Origin: JAAXIE01 sp965263155
GTDB taxonomy: Bacteria; Chloroflexota; Dehalococcoidia; Lucifugimonadales; JAAXIE01
DNA: 64,000 bases
Reading direction: 5' to 3'
Assembly (NCBI GenBank): GCA_965263155.1
Contig: OZ253586.1
Span: 434,001 to 498,000, forward strand
Shown: positions 34,925 to 43,292 of the stretch, one piece after another
Position numbering within the stretch: the stretch's first letter is position 1
Layout: the number at the start of each line of letters is the position of its first letter
The notes under the pieces: generated by a model
The model's database searches: none
Told to the model about the DNA's origin: nothing
The model's input: only the letters and a program-made list of their open reading frames with translations
Position numbers and translations under genes: made by a program

Positions 34925-35554
34925 ATGGTGAGAGAATTCATGCATTCGATGCGTCATAAAAAGAAGATTGAGAGCATATTAGACGCGTGCGGCTTCGCTG
35001 GACAAAGATTCGTCAATCAGTCTCAATTCATATCAGCTATGCTAATGCCAAGTGAAGAACCCCTTTCGGGCTGTATTGGGCGCCAGTATTCACCTCCCCC
35101 TGAACATGACTACCCAATGTTGATCCTTGCTACTGACGTCAGAATCGTGTCATTTGTTTCCAACACAGACGTTGACAATGACCGCTCCACTCAGAGATTG
35201 CATCACCCCTACAATCTGGTCGGTCAGATTCGCTTCTATGATAGCAACAGCGGCGACGGGGAATTTCAAATCAGGTATAAGGGTAACAGAAGAGTGGTTG
35301 TATACAAGGATATTGTGTCAGCTCTCCCGCCGATGATGGAAGAAGTATCGCAACTCCCCTTCGATATCGAGGTCAAGACAGAGTCTGTTCCCATAGAAGA
35401 AATCTTTTCAAAGAAGGAGCGTATTCTCCACTGGTCATTAAGGCGGCGTAGGACGGTAAGCAGACTAGCAACGTCGCCGATTCTTACAATGTTCTTGAAT
35501 ATGCTGTTGGCTGTAGCAGTTATTACTCAAGCCGTGGCACAGATTACACGATAA
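34925..35554 (+). CDS. hypothetical C-terminally anchored protein, likely acquired
   Basis: The 209-residue protein has no family I recognise. A basic start (MRHKKKIESILDACG) is followed by a mixed domain with IRFYDSNSGDGEFQIRYKG, a charged segment with RRRR, and one hydrophobic C-terminal helix. ATG 34925 follows GAGGGAG. Its codons use far more A/T in the third position than neighbours, suggesting recent transfer. It lies between two repeat-rich gaps. Confidence 0.6.
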   Translation: MVREFMHSMRHKKKIESILDACGFAGQRFVNQSQFISAMLMPSEEPLSGCIGRQYSPPPEHDYPMLILATDVRIVSFVSNTDVDNDRSTQRLHHPYNLVGQIRFYDSNSGDGEFQIRYKGNRRVVVYKDIVSALPPMMEEVSQLPFDIEVKTESVPIEEIFSKKERILHWSLRRRRTVSRLATSPILTMFLNMLLAVAVITQAVAQITR

Positions 35555-35603
35555 TCCACGCTCTAGAGGACCATGAGGCTTCGTACGCGAACACAGGCTG
35601 TGC

Positions 35604-35623
35604 GTTCCCGCCTGCGCGGGAAC
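35604..35623. repeat. REP-like palindrome 1
   Basis: GTTCCCGC (35604-35611), loop CTGC, GCGGGAAC. The hairpin resembles the GGGAA-type intergenic palindromes common in environmental genomes. A second copy lies 47 nt further on. Confidence 0.6.
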
Positions 35624-35670
35624 GACGGGTAGTTGGGGGTGGTGCCGGTAAGTGGTGGGTGTTTATTTGA

Positions 35671-35688
35671 TTCCCGTCCGCGCGGGAA
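35671..35688. repeat. REP-like palindrome 2
   Basis: TTCCCG (35671-35676) pairs with CGGGAA (35683-35688). The 3' flank GAACGACGA resembles that of palindrome 1. Confidence 0.55.
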
Positions 35689-35751
35689 CGACGAAGAGGG
35701 CGCGGGGATGGCGGAGGAGAGAGGGCGGATAAGGTTGAATGGAGGTGAGCT

Positions 35752-36588
35752 GTGGGCAGGTTGGATGGTCAGGTGGCGATTGTGACGGGAGGGGCGCAGG
35801 GGATTGGGGGGGCGACGGCGCGGCGTCTTGCCGAGGAGGGGGCGCGGGTGCTGGTCGCGGATATCGACATGTCTACTGCGGATGCCAACGTGGCTGGCAT
35901 CCGGGAGGCGGGGGGCACGGCTGAGAGCGTGCGGGCCGATATAGGCAGGCACGACGACATCCTAGCCATGATTGATCGGGCGACGGAGCTTTGGGGCCGG
36001 CTGGACATCTTGGTGAACAATGGATATACGCCAACCCATGGCCGGGGACGGGGCACTGCGGTGGATGTGACCGAGGATGAGTGGGACGTGGGAATGAATC
36101 TGCTGGTGAAGTCCATTTTTCTTGGGGCGAAGTACGCCGTGCCGGAGATGGAGAAGACGGGGGCGGGGAGCATAGTGAACATGGCCTCGGTGCACAGCCT
36201 GCTGATGGCTCCGGGGAAGCTGGTTTACGAGGCGGGGAAGTCGGCGGTGGTGGGGGTGACGAAGCAGATGGCTACGGATTTTGGGCCAATGGGGATCAGG
36301 GTGAATGCCATCTGTCCGGGGCACATTGCTACTGAGCGTATTGAGGCTGCTGCGGCGGAGAACCCGTCGGGACGACGCTTTCTGGAGGACCAGTACCCGC
36401 TGCGTCGGGTTGGGCGTCCTGTGGACGTAGCCAATGCGGTGGTGTTCCTCTGTTCCGAGGAGGCGTCGTTTATCACAGGGCACTCCTTGGTGGTGGACGG
36501 TGGGATGACGGTGCAGTTGCAGGAGGACTTCGGGGTGAGGCAAGCCGCATACGTCCAGGCGAACCCGGACACCATCCTGCCGCACTAG
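35752..36588 (+). CDS. short-chain dehydrogenase/reductase
   Basis: The 278-residue classical SDR has the NAD(P) motif TGGAQGIGGATA (TGxxxGxG) near residue 12. It also has LVNNGYTP (NNxG), catalytic Ser in SIVNMASVHS, and YEAGKSA (YxxxK) near residue 163. It ends with the usual FITGHSLVVDGGMTV. A 3-oxoacyl or polyol/alcohol oxidation is possible; the substrate is not visible. GTG 35752 follows GGAGGTGA. It stands alone, with repeat copy B and a terminator after it. Confidence 0.92.
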   Translation: MGRLDGQVAIVTGGAQGIGGATARRLAEEGARVLVADIDMSTADANVAGIREAGGTAESVRADIGRHDDILAMIDRATELWGRLDILVNNGYTPTHGRGRGTAVDVTEDEWDVGMNLLVKSIFLGAKYAVPEMEKTGAGSIVNMASVHSLLMAPGKLVYEAGKSAVVGVTKQMATDFGPMGIRVNAICPGHIATERIEAAAAENPSGRRFLEDQYPLRRVGRPVDVANAVVFLCSEEASFITGHSLVVDGGMTVQLQEDFGVRQAAYVQANPDTILPH

Positions 36589-36634
36589 GGTTGCAGCGAG
36601 GGGACCCGGGCAATTTCTCTAATTTCACACTGGC

Positions 36635-36686
36635 CGTATCTGCGGCGAAAACTTTTGTATCTGATTTCTGTGAAATTTGTGCAATT
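36635..36686. repeat. dispersed intergenic repeat, copy B
   Basis: Starts CGTATCTGCGGCGAAAA and ends GTGCAATT. AATTTCAC just before it can pair with GTGAAATT near its end, giving a hairpin. Confidence 0.6.
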
Positions 36687-36860
36687 CAGATGCCTTTCTG
36701 AAATATCTGAAATGGATGTAGCTGAGCCAGCTATGACAGGCTCTGATATCCTCTCGGTTTGTCTGGCTTCTCCGTGGCCCCTAGGCATTCCATGTTAGGG
36801 AGGGCCGCTTCTCCAGTTCGATCCGAACCTGGAAGCGCCCTCGAAAACTCCCTGAACCAA

Positions 36861-36907
36861 AAACAGGGGCTGGGGACTCCCTTGAGGGGTTAGTCCCCAG
36901 CCTGTTT
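36861..36907. terminator. bidirectional terminator between SDR and VWA genes
   Basis: AAACAGG and CTGGGGACT on the left pair with AGTCCCCAG and CCTGTTT on the right, with a two-base bulge. An A-rich run precedes and a T-rich run follows. It lies between convergent genes. The inner part resembles the hairpin at 34541. Confidence 0.7.
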
Positions 36908-36987
36908 CGAAGTTAGCGGGGCTGGCGGGGCACTGTCAACGCGATTATGTCATGGTGGGGATTGGACTTATCTTAATGTTGGCTGGG

Positions 36988-39030
36988 CTAGGGGCTGTAG
37001 CCCGAGGGCGTCGTCACCTCTCTGGAATTGCGGGTGATGTGCTCCATCAGGAAAGCTAGGTCTTGGTAGGCACCCAAGTCGCCCAGCCGGCTGTCGATGG
37101 AGCGCAGTTCGTCCGTGAGGAACAGGAGATCCCGGTGGACAGACGGGCTGGAGGAATCGGCGTAGGGCAGGCTGCTGTAGCGGTCTGAGGACAGGGCGAC
37201 TAGGGCACCCAACTGGAGGAGCGGGTTGTTCACTGCACTGAACCTCACATCCCCTTGGCCGAAAATAGCGGAGTGCTGGCGGTTGGACTCGCCAGTGGCG
37301 GGGGTTACCCACCGCAGTTCCACCTCTCCCAACTGGGCATTGCCGCGCAGGGCCGTGTTCGTGAGTAGCAGTTCATAGAAGACGGTGGTAGCAGCGCCAG
37401 CCGGTATCTCGGCGAACTCGCGGCGGGCTTCGGTGAAGCTCTCGTCGGAGGTGATGCGGTTCTCGTACCCGACGATGCGCCATGACTGAACCATGTTGGG
37501 GTTCCAAGTTACTTGGGCACGAGTCTGGTCGGCGAAGGGTATTGACAGGGCGAGCCAGTTTTCGCGGCTGAAGGTGGCGCGGGCTTGATTGGTGTCGCTG
37601 AGGTAGCGGTACCAGCCGTTGCCGTGCTGGGCCAACTGCTCCAGCAGGTAGTCGTTGTAGTTCTCGATACCGACGCCGATGGTGATGAGACGCAGGGGAT
37701 TGGTGTTGTCGTACTCGCCAGCGGACTCGAGGATGGCGAAGGGGTCGGTGGCGTCCACGTTGGCCACGCCGTCGGACATGAGGATGATGTAGTTGTAGGC
37801 ATCGGAGTTGGCGCGACGTGCTTGGTCGGCAAGTTGCACGCCACGATTGAGGCCGGCTTGGACGTTGGTGGAACTGTGGGGATCGAGCTGGCTGATGGAG
37901 CGTGCCACAGCGGGATCATCCGAGGGCCGGTGGTCTACCGTGTACTGGCTGAGGACATCGGTGCTGAAATGCACCACGGCAATACGGTCGTGACTGCGCA
38001 GGCTGCGCCTGATGCTCTCGGCTGCTTTACGCGCGATGGCGACGCGATTTCCAGTGTCCATGGAGCCTGAGGCGTCCAGCACCAAGGTTACGTTGACCGG
38101 CGTGGCATCGTAGTCCATTTCCGGGGCCTGAAAGGCGATGCGGGCCAAGTGCATCCCGCTTTCCAGCGGATGCCGAAAGACATCGCTGGAAATAGAGAAG
38201 CTGTCATTGCGTAGCGAAGGGTCATATTGGTAGTCGAAAGCGTTGATCCACTCCTCCGCCCGCACCGAGTCGGGGTCGACCTCGTAGCCGGCCCGTGCCC
38301 AGTTGAGGGCGAGGTAGTAGGAGGTGCGGTCGGTATCGAGGCTGAAGGTGGATACGGCGTCGGCAGCGGTGGAGACGAACCGCTCGCGCAGGTAGTCCTG
38401 GAAGGTGGTGGCAGAAGGTGTGCCGACTGCTGCGGGTGGAGGGGTCGGAGTGCTGGTCGGCCTTGAGGCAGGTGCGGCAGTGGCAGTAGGGACTGGCGTG
38501 CCAGGCACCCGGTAGGAAGGTGTGGCAGTTGGGGCTGGGGTGCTGGGGATAGGCAGACTTAGGGCAGGGGTGGGCATTGCGGTAACTCGCGGGGCTGAGG
38601 CCGCAGCTGGGGCAGGGGTGGAAGCGGGGGTCGCAACCGCCTCTGGCTCCATCATCAGCGCCTCTGAATCCGAGCCTGAGGGCTCGAGGGCATTGGCGAC
38701 CACAGCTTGGACTTGGCTCTCGGACAGGCCCTGCGGAGCCTCTGACACTGCCCTTTCTATTGCAGACTGGACCTGCTCAGGGCTTAGACCTTCGGGTCCC
38801 TGGGCCCCGATGGCTTCCTGCACCAACGCCGTTACGTCTTCCGTCGACATCGCATCTTCTCGGATGGAGTCAGCAGACCGGTCGGCCAAAGCTGCCGCCA
38901 CAGACCTCTGTACCTCGGCTTCTATGGCTTGTGCGGCGGGGGCAGGCGTAGGGTTTGCTTCTTCGCCACAGGCAGCGCATGCAAGTAAAACAATGATTGC
39001 CAGAGAGAAAATTACCAGAAACTTGGTCAT
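36988..39030 (-). CDS. VWA-domain lipoprotein (YfbK-like)
   Basis: The 680-residue protein has a lipoprotein signal ending ACAAC and an Ala/Pro/Thr-rich spacer (to about 215). A YfbK-type N-terminal domain (DYLRERFVSTAADAVSTFSLD) precedes a von Willebrand A domain. The metal site DASGSMDTG (DxSxS) lies near residue 318 and LMSDGVANVD further on. A DUF3520-like C-terminal domain follows (WNPNMVQSWRIVGYENR). It is anchored outside the cell and likely binds a protein partner. Genome context gives no partner. ATG 39030 follows AAGGAGGG. Confidence 0.88.
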   Translation of the reverse strand: MTKFLVIFSLAIIVLLACAACGEEANPTPAPAAQAIEAEVQRSVAAALADRSADSIREDAMSTEDVTALVQEAIGAQGPEGLSPEQVQSAIERAVSEAPQGLSESQVQAVVANALEPSGSDSEALMMEPEAVATPASTPAPAAASAPRVTAMPTPALSLPIPSTPAPTATPSYRVPGTPVPTATAAPASRPTSTPTPPPAAVGTPSATTFQDYLRERFVSTAADAVSTFSLDTDRTSYYLALNWARAGYEVDPDSVRAEEWINAFDYQYDPSLRNDSFSISSDVFRHPLESGMHLARIAFQAPEMDYDATPVNVTLVLDASGSMDTGNRVAIARKAAESIRRSLRSHDRIAVVHFSTDVLSQYTVDHRPSDDPAVARSISQLDPHSSTNVQAGLNRGVQLADQARRANSDAYNYIILMSDGVANVDATDPFAILESAGEYDNTNPLRLITIGVGIENYNDYLLEQLAQHGNGWYRYLSDTNQARATFSRENWLALSIPFADQTRAQVTWNPNMVQSWRIVGYENRITSDESFTEARREFAEIPAGAATTVFYELLLTNTALRGNAQLGEVELRWVTPATGESNRQHSAIFGQGDVRFSAVNNPLLQLGALVALSSDRYSSLPYADSSSPSVHRDLLFLTDELRSIDSRLGDLGAYQDLAFLMEHITRNSREVTTPSGYSP

Positions 39031-39137
39031 CGCAGTCCCTCCTTGGAGTATTTAATAGGACTTACCCATACAGACGGACGAAAGAAGGGAAAGGTTCCAA
39101 TTAGACGGAAGGCCGAATTTTGTCATATAGTTGATGC

Positions 39138-41168
39138 ATGCTTAGGACAGCCGTCGTCGTCGCAATACTGCTGGTCATCGGGGCCATGACCATTGCCCTC
39201 ACTTGGGCGTCACCCGCGCCGCAAGAGCAGGGTGGGATAGTCGGCCTATATGAGAACACCACCGAAGGGTTCTCCGTAGTTCTGCCGGAGGGTTGGGTTG
39301 GTGAGGAGAACGAGGACAACTTCCCGCTGCTCTCCATACGAGGCGGCGAGGAAGACGCTGACGGGAATTCTCCAGTCCGGGGCCAGCTGTGGGTCATTCC
39401 TCGTGGGGACGATTCACCGGCGCAGGCTTGGATTGAAGGTCAATTCGCAGGACTGACTATCGTCAGCAGTGAGCCCCGTTCCTACGAGGGAGCCGAGTCC
39501 GCGCACCAGTTGTTCATCAACAGGCCCACTGAGAGCGGCGAGGTGGTGGTAGACCTGTGGACAGCGGTGGCACGGGGCTCGCAGATGTTCCTGCTGCGAG
39601 TGCAGACCGGCGAACCGGACTGGGTGACATACGAGACGGACGCCAACGCCTTCACAGTCAGTTTCGCGCTGCAAGCGCCAATGCCATTCGGCGCATCTAG
39701 GGATGACTCACTGTTCCAATCCTGGGGAGAGATTCTGACCCTTGACCCCGCTCTCTCCCGCAGCGGTGCCGGTGACATCTTGGGCGGCATCTTCAGCGGC
39801 TTGGTGAAGCTCGATACCGACCTGCAGGTTGTCGCTGATATGGCGGAATCGTGGGAGGTGTCGGATAACAACACCGTATTCACATTCACACTGCGAGACA
39901 ACGCCCGGTTCCATGATGGGCGCGCAGTGACGGCGGGAGACGTCAAGTACTCTTGGGAGCGTGCGTTGCACCCTGACTTGGAGTCGCCGGTGGCGCACAC
40001 GTATCTCGGCGACATCGTGGGGGCCCAAGCGATGGTCGACGGTGAGGCGGAGACGTTGGAGGGTGTCGAGGTCTTGGACGACCGGACGCTGCGGGTCACC
40101 ATCACCGACCCGTTCTCCTACTTCCTGTCCAAGCTCACCTACCCCACATCTTTCGTGGTAGACCGGGCCAACGTGGAGACCGGCGAGGACTGGACGGACG
40201 CCCCCAACGGCACCGGCGCATTCAAGTTGAAGGTGTGGGAGAAGGACCGGCTTCTTATCTTGGAGCGCAACGAGGACTGGTACGGTGGCGCTCCCGCATT
40301 GGCCCATGTGGTGTACCGGATATTCGCTGGCAACCCGATGCAGATGTATGAGAATGGCGAAATCGACCTGACGGGCATCTACGTCAACAACATTGACCGT
40401 GCCCGCGACCCCGCCAACGACTTGAACAGCCAACTGGTTGAGGGCACTGAGCTATGTACTAGCTATCTGGGGTTCAACGTCTCCCATGCTCCGTTCGACG
40501 ACCCGAAAGTGCGGCAGGCACTGGCTCTCGGCATGGAGGCTGACAAGCAGCTGGAGGTCACATTCAAGGGGTTGGCCGCGCGCGCTGCCGGTTTCGTGCC
40601 CCCTGGCATGTTTGGGCACAACGAGGCGTTGATACCCTCAGCCTTCGACTTGGAGACTGCCCAGCAACTGCTGCAGGAGTCGCGCTATGGCGGGGCGGAG
40701 AACCTGCCGACCATCACGTCCTATGCAAATGACAATGCCATCCATTGGGCATGGCGTGAGCACTTGGGACTGGAGGTTGAGGCTGTAGATGTCTTTGAGT
40801 TCTCCGACTTCCTAGAGCGTTTGGACAACGAGGAGTATGGCGTCTTCACCGCTGGCTGGTGTGCGGACTACCCCGACCCCCAAAACTTCCTGCATGTGCT
40901 CTTCCACGGTGAGAGCGCGGAGAACCGGTTCGGCTACGAGAACGAGCAGGTGGACGCACTGTTGGAGGAAGCGGCCGTGGAGTCGGACCCGGACCGTCGC
41001 GCCAGCCTCTACAACCAAGCTGAGGAGATGGTCTTGGACGACTGGGTTGCGGTGCCCCTGCGCCACAACAACTCGTACTTTGTGGTCCGCCCCTACGTCA
41101 AGGGGTTCGAGCTCACCCCCATTGGGGTGCCGCAGCTGCAGAACATATCCATAGAGCGTGAGCAATGA
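39138..41168 (+). CDS. oligopeptide-type ABC substrate-binding protein with extra N-terminal domain
   Basis: The 676-residue protein has an N-terminal signal/anchor (VVAILLVIGAMTIALTWA). A domain of about 150 residues (VGLYENTTEGFSVVLPEGWV onward) resembles the PsbP/Mog1-like fold seen in lipoproteins. A family 5 solute-binding domain then occupies about 200-670, with LTLDPALSRSGAGDILGGIF, AESWEVSDN and GWCADYPDPQNF. No permease genes are nearby, so it must use an importer encoded elsewhere, or act as a peptide sensor. The lipoprotein gene at 41165 overlaps its stop by 4 nt. Confidence 0.86.
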   Translation: MLRTAVVVAILLVIGAMTIALTWASPAPQEQGGIVGLYENTTEGFSVVLPEGWVGEENEDNFPLLSIRGGEEDADGNSPVRGQLWVIPRGDDSPAQAWIEGQFAGLTIVSSEPRSYEGAESAHQLFINRPTESGEVVVDLWTAVARGSQMFLLRVQTGEPDWVTYETDANAFTVSFALQAPMPFGASRDDSLFQSWGEILTLDPALSRSGAGDILGGIFSGLVKLDTDLQVVADMAESWEVSDNNTVFTFTLRDNARFHDGRAVTAGDVKYSWERALHPDLESPVAHTYLGDIVGAQAMVDGEAETLEGVEVLDDRTLRVTITDPFSYFLSKLTYPTSFVVDRANVETGEDWTDAPNGTGAFKLKVWEKDRLLILERNEDWYGGAPALAHVVYRIFAGNPMQMYENGEIDLTGIYVNNIDRARDPANDLNSQLVEGTELCTSYLGFNVSHAPFDDPKVRQALALGMEADKQLEVTFKGLAARAAGFVPPGMFGHNEALIPSAFDLETAQQLLQESRYGGAENLPTITSYANDNAIHWAWREHLGLEVEAVDVFEFSDFLERLDNEEYGVFTAGWCADYPDPQNFLHVLFHGESAENRFGYENEQVDALLEEAAVESDPDRRASLYNQAEEMVLDDWVAVPLRHNNSYFVVRPYVKGFELTPIGVPQLQNISIEREQ

Positions 41169-42445
41169 TACACGCTTTGAAGTCCGTCCTTCTGGCAGTG
41201 GCAGTTGGGTTGGCGCTTTCGGCTTGCGGCGCTTCCACTCCCACGCCGACACCAGTAGCCACACCGATCCCGACTCTCGCGCCCACCCCAACGCCTTCCG
41301 TGGCGTCCACGCCTACTGTGGCACCCACTCCTACTTCTACGGCCACGCCTACCGTAGCACCCACTCCTACTTCTACGCCCACGCCTACTGTGGAGCCTAC
41401 TTCTACTCCCGCTCCGCCGCCTCCGGAGGCTGATTTCGAGGTGAGTGTCAGCGAGGCGACGCTGCAGTTGCCGGACTCCATCTCCTTCCATCTGGAGGGA
41501 AGTGGAGAACGCGCCATCGAAGTGGTCGATGTGGAGTTTGGCACCGAGCACGTCTTCTCATGCGCATCAAGCTCCTACTGGACCGCGCGTACGGACTTCG
41601 AGGCTGACGAGGAGGTCTCGGTTACTTGGGACTGGGACATGCGACGGAGTGGCTCCATGCCACCGGGGGCGCTCATCTGGTGGCGATGGAGGGTGGAGGA
41701 CGAGTTAGGTCAGGAGTTCCGCACATCCCGTGAAGAGACGGTGTTCACTGACAACCGCTTCGAATGGCAGTCCCACACTGACGGCCACATCACCTACTAC
41801 TGGTACGCTGGAGGGGACGACTTCGGGCAGCGCCTTGCCGATGGCGCTCGTGGGGGTCTGGAGACGCTACAGCTGGGCAGGGAGCTTGTGGCGCCCATCA
41901 AGGCGTTCGTCTATGCGAGTGCAGGGGACGTGCAGGGCGCCATACTATTCGCCCAAGCATGGACGGGCGGCTTGGCCTTTGTGGGCCACAATATCCTGTT
42001 GATAGCTGTCAACCCAGATGAGTTCGAAGAGCAACTTCAGGGAGTCATCCACGAGTTGGCCCACCTCCTTGTAGAGGAAGTCACATTCAACTGTTTCGGT
42101 GGACTTCCCACTTGGCTTGACGAGGGACTCGCCGTCTATTCCGAGGGAAGGCTGCCAGATTTCCAGCAGCGTGCGCTTGATGAGGCCATCGCCAACGATG
42201 CTCTGATCACCCTGCAGAGCCTGAACAGTAGCTTCCCCGCTGCCGATACGGGGGCAACTCTCTCGTATGCCCAAAGCTACAGCCTCGTTAACTACCTCAT
42301 AGATACCTACGGCTGGCCCAAGATGCAGGAGCTTCTCGCCGTGTTCGCCCAAGGCTCCACGGACGCAAAGGCGATTGAGCAGGTCTACGGGTGGGACTAC
42401 GACGCCTTGGAATCCGCTTGGCGGCAGTCGCTGGGCCTCTCCTGA
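41165..42445 (+). CDS. lipoprotein gluzincin-type metallopeptidase (HELAH)
   Basis: The 426-residue protein has a lipoprotein signal ending ALSAC and a Pro/Thr spacer made of tandem repeats (about 22-92). A beta-rich domain is followed by a peptidase-MA-like catalytic region. HELAH at 296-300 with Glu320 in LDEGLAVYSEG gives HExxH-x19-E, the gluzincin zinc site. It would hydrolyse peptides or proteins at the outer surface. Its ATG overlaps the stop of the peptide-binding gene (ATGA), so the two are translationally coupled. Confidence 0.8.
   Translation: MIHALKSVLLAVAVGLALSACGASTPTPTPVATPIPTLAPTPTPSVASTPTVAPTPTSTATPTVAPTPTSTPTPTVEPTSTPAPPPPEADFEVSVSEATLQLPDSISFHLEGSGERAIEVVDVEFGTEHVFSCASSSYWTARTDFEADEEVSVTWDWDMRRSGSMPPGALIWWRWRVEDELGQEFRTSREETVFTDNRFEWQSHTDGHITYYWYAGGDDFGQRLADGARGGLETLQLGRELVAPIKAFVYASAGDVQGAILFAQAWTGGLAFVGHNILLIAVNPDEFEEQLQGVIHELAHLLVEEVTFNCFGGLPTWLDEGLAVYSEGRLPDFQQRALDEAIANDALITLQSLNSSFPAADTGATLSYAQSYSLVNYLIDTYGWPKMQELLAVFAQGSTDAKAIEQVYGWDYDALESAWRQSLGLS
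41312..41383 (+). repeat. 36-bp tandem repeat encoding the Pro/Thr spacer
   Basis: Two nearly identical 36-nt units begin at 41312 and 41348 and encode PTVAPTPTST(A/P)T. A partial third follows. The number of units may vary between strains by slippage. Confidence 0.75.
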
Positions 42446-42650
42446 GGAATCGCGGGTTCTATCGCCCGAGATGCCATAACCGGCGCGAATTGGGTAGACA
42501 GCGCGAGGCGGTTAGCGTCATGTCGCGGAATTAGGGTCTAGGCTACCGGAGTCTAACTCTGCTCGATACTACCGCCTCATCAAGGCACAGCAGCGGATAG
42601 GTTCTTCTACCGTTGCTACATGAATTATCAGTTACCAAGGGAGTGTTTGA

Positions 42651-43086
42651 TCAAGCTGGCTCTGCAACGAACAGAGGAATCCGCCGCGTTGTCCTGTCAC
42701 GATACTCTGCGTAGGGTGGGAACGCCGCCACTGCCAGGTCCCACAAGCGCGCCCGCTCGTCGGCATTGTCTACATCGCGGACGCGCATTGTGTATACCTC
42801 GGCCTCTTCCCGGAGTTGCACGTTGCCGTCTGACCGAAGGTTGTACACCCACTCGGGGTTCTTCGGCGCGGCGCCGTGGAAACCGACCAACACATAGCTG
42901 TTCCCGTCCTTCACCCGCATCAGAGACGTCTTGCGTACCGCCCCCGTCCAGTTCCCACGGTTCGTCACGATGATGACAGACAGCCCAGTCTCGCGGAGGG
43001 TAGTTCCGTCCAAGGCTCCGCTGCCCTCGTATAGTTCCACCTGTTTCTCGCACCCAGTCGGTGGGTGACGGTATGTATTCGGCCAT
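42651..43086 (-). pseudogene. Ddn-type (deazaflavin-dependent) nitroreductase, frameshifted
   Basis: ATG 43086 with AGGAG starts MAEYIPSPTDWVRE in one frame. The rest (QVELYEGSGALDG, VTNRGNWTGAVRKTSLMRV, YVLVGFHGAAPKNPEWVYNL) is in another and ends at 42651. A single extra A in GAAACAG near 43046 explains the break, so the gene is recently broken or the base is a sequencing error. Restored, it is a 144-residue F420/flavin-binding reductase of the Ddn family, with the family GNWTGAVRK and NPEWVYNL motifs. It is divergent from the TPP-enzyme gene. Confidence 0.8.
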
Positions 43087-43292
43087 ATTGCGCTCCTGAT
43101 TCCCGTCTGATGACTGCTCGGCTCCCAATCAACCCGAATGGGTGAGTCCTCTACCAATGGCGTGGGCTCGCCCTAGCTGCCTGTGGACAGACTGCTCAAT
43201 GTGTGGGTCTGTCCTGCCGATTGTTGTAGAATTGCCTGACAGTCGGCTGCCCGCGGCGCGTTCCCCTAGGCAGCGCACAATCGGAGGCGTCC

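Noticed and set aside
41240..41410. Tandem repeats as a possible CRISPR array
   Set aside because: The units are in frame, have no unique spacers and encode the Pro/Thr linker of a lipoprotein.
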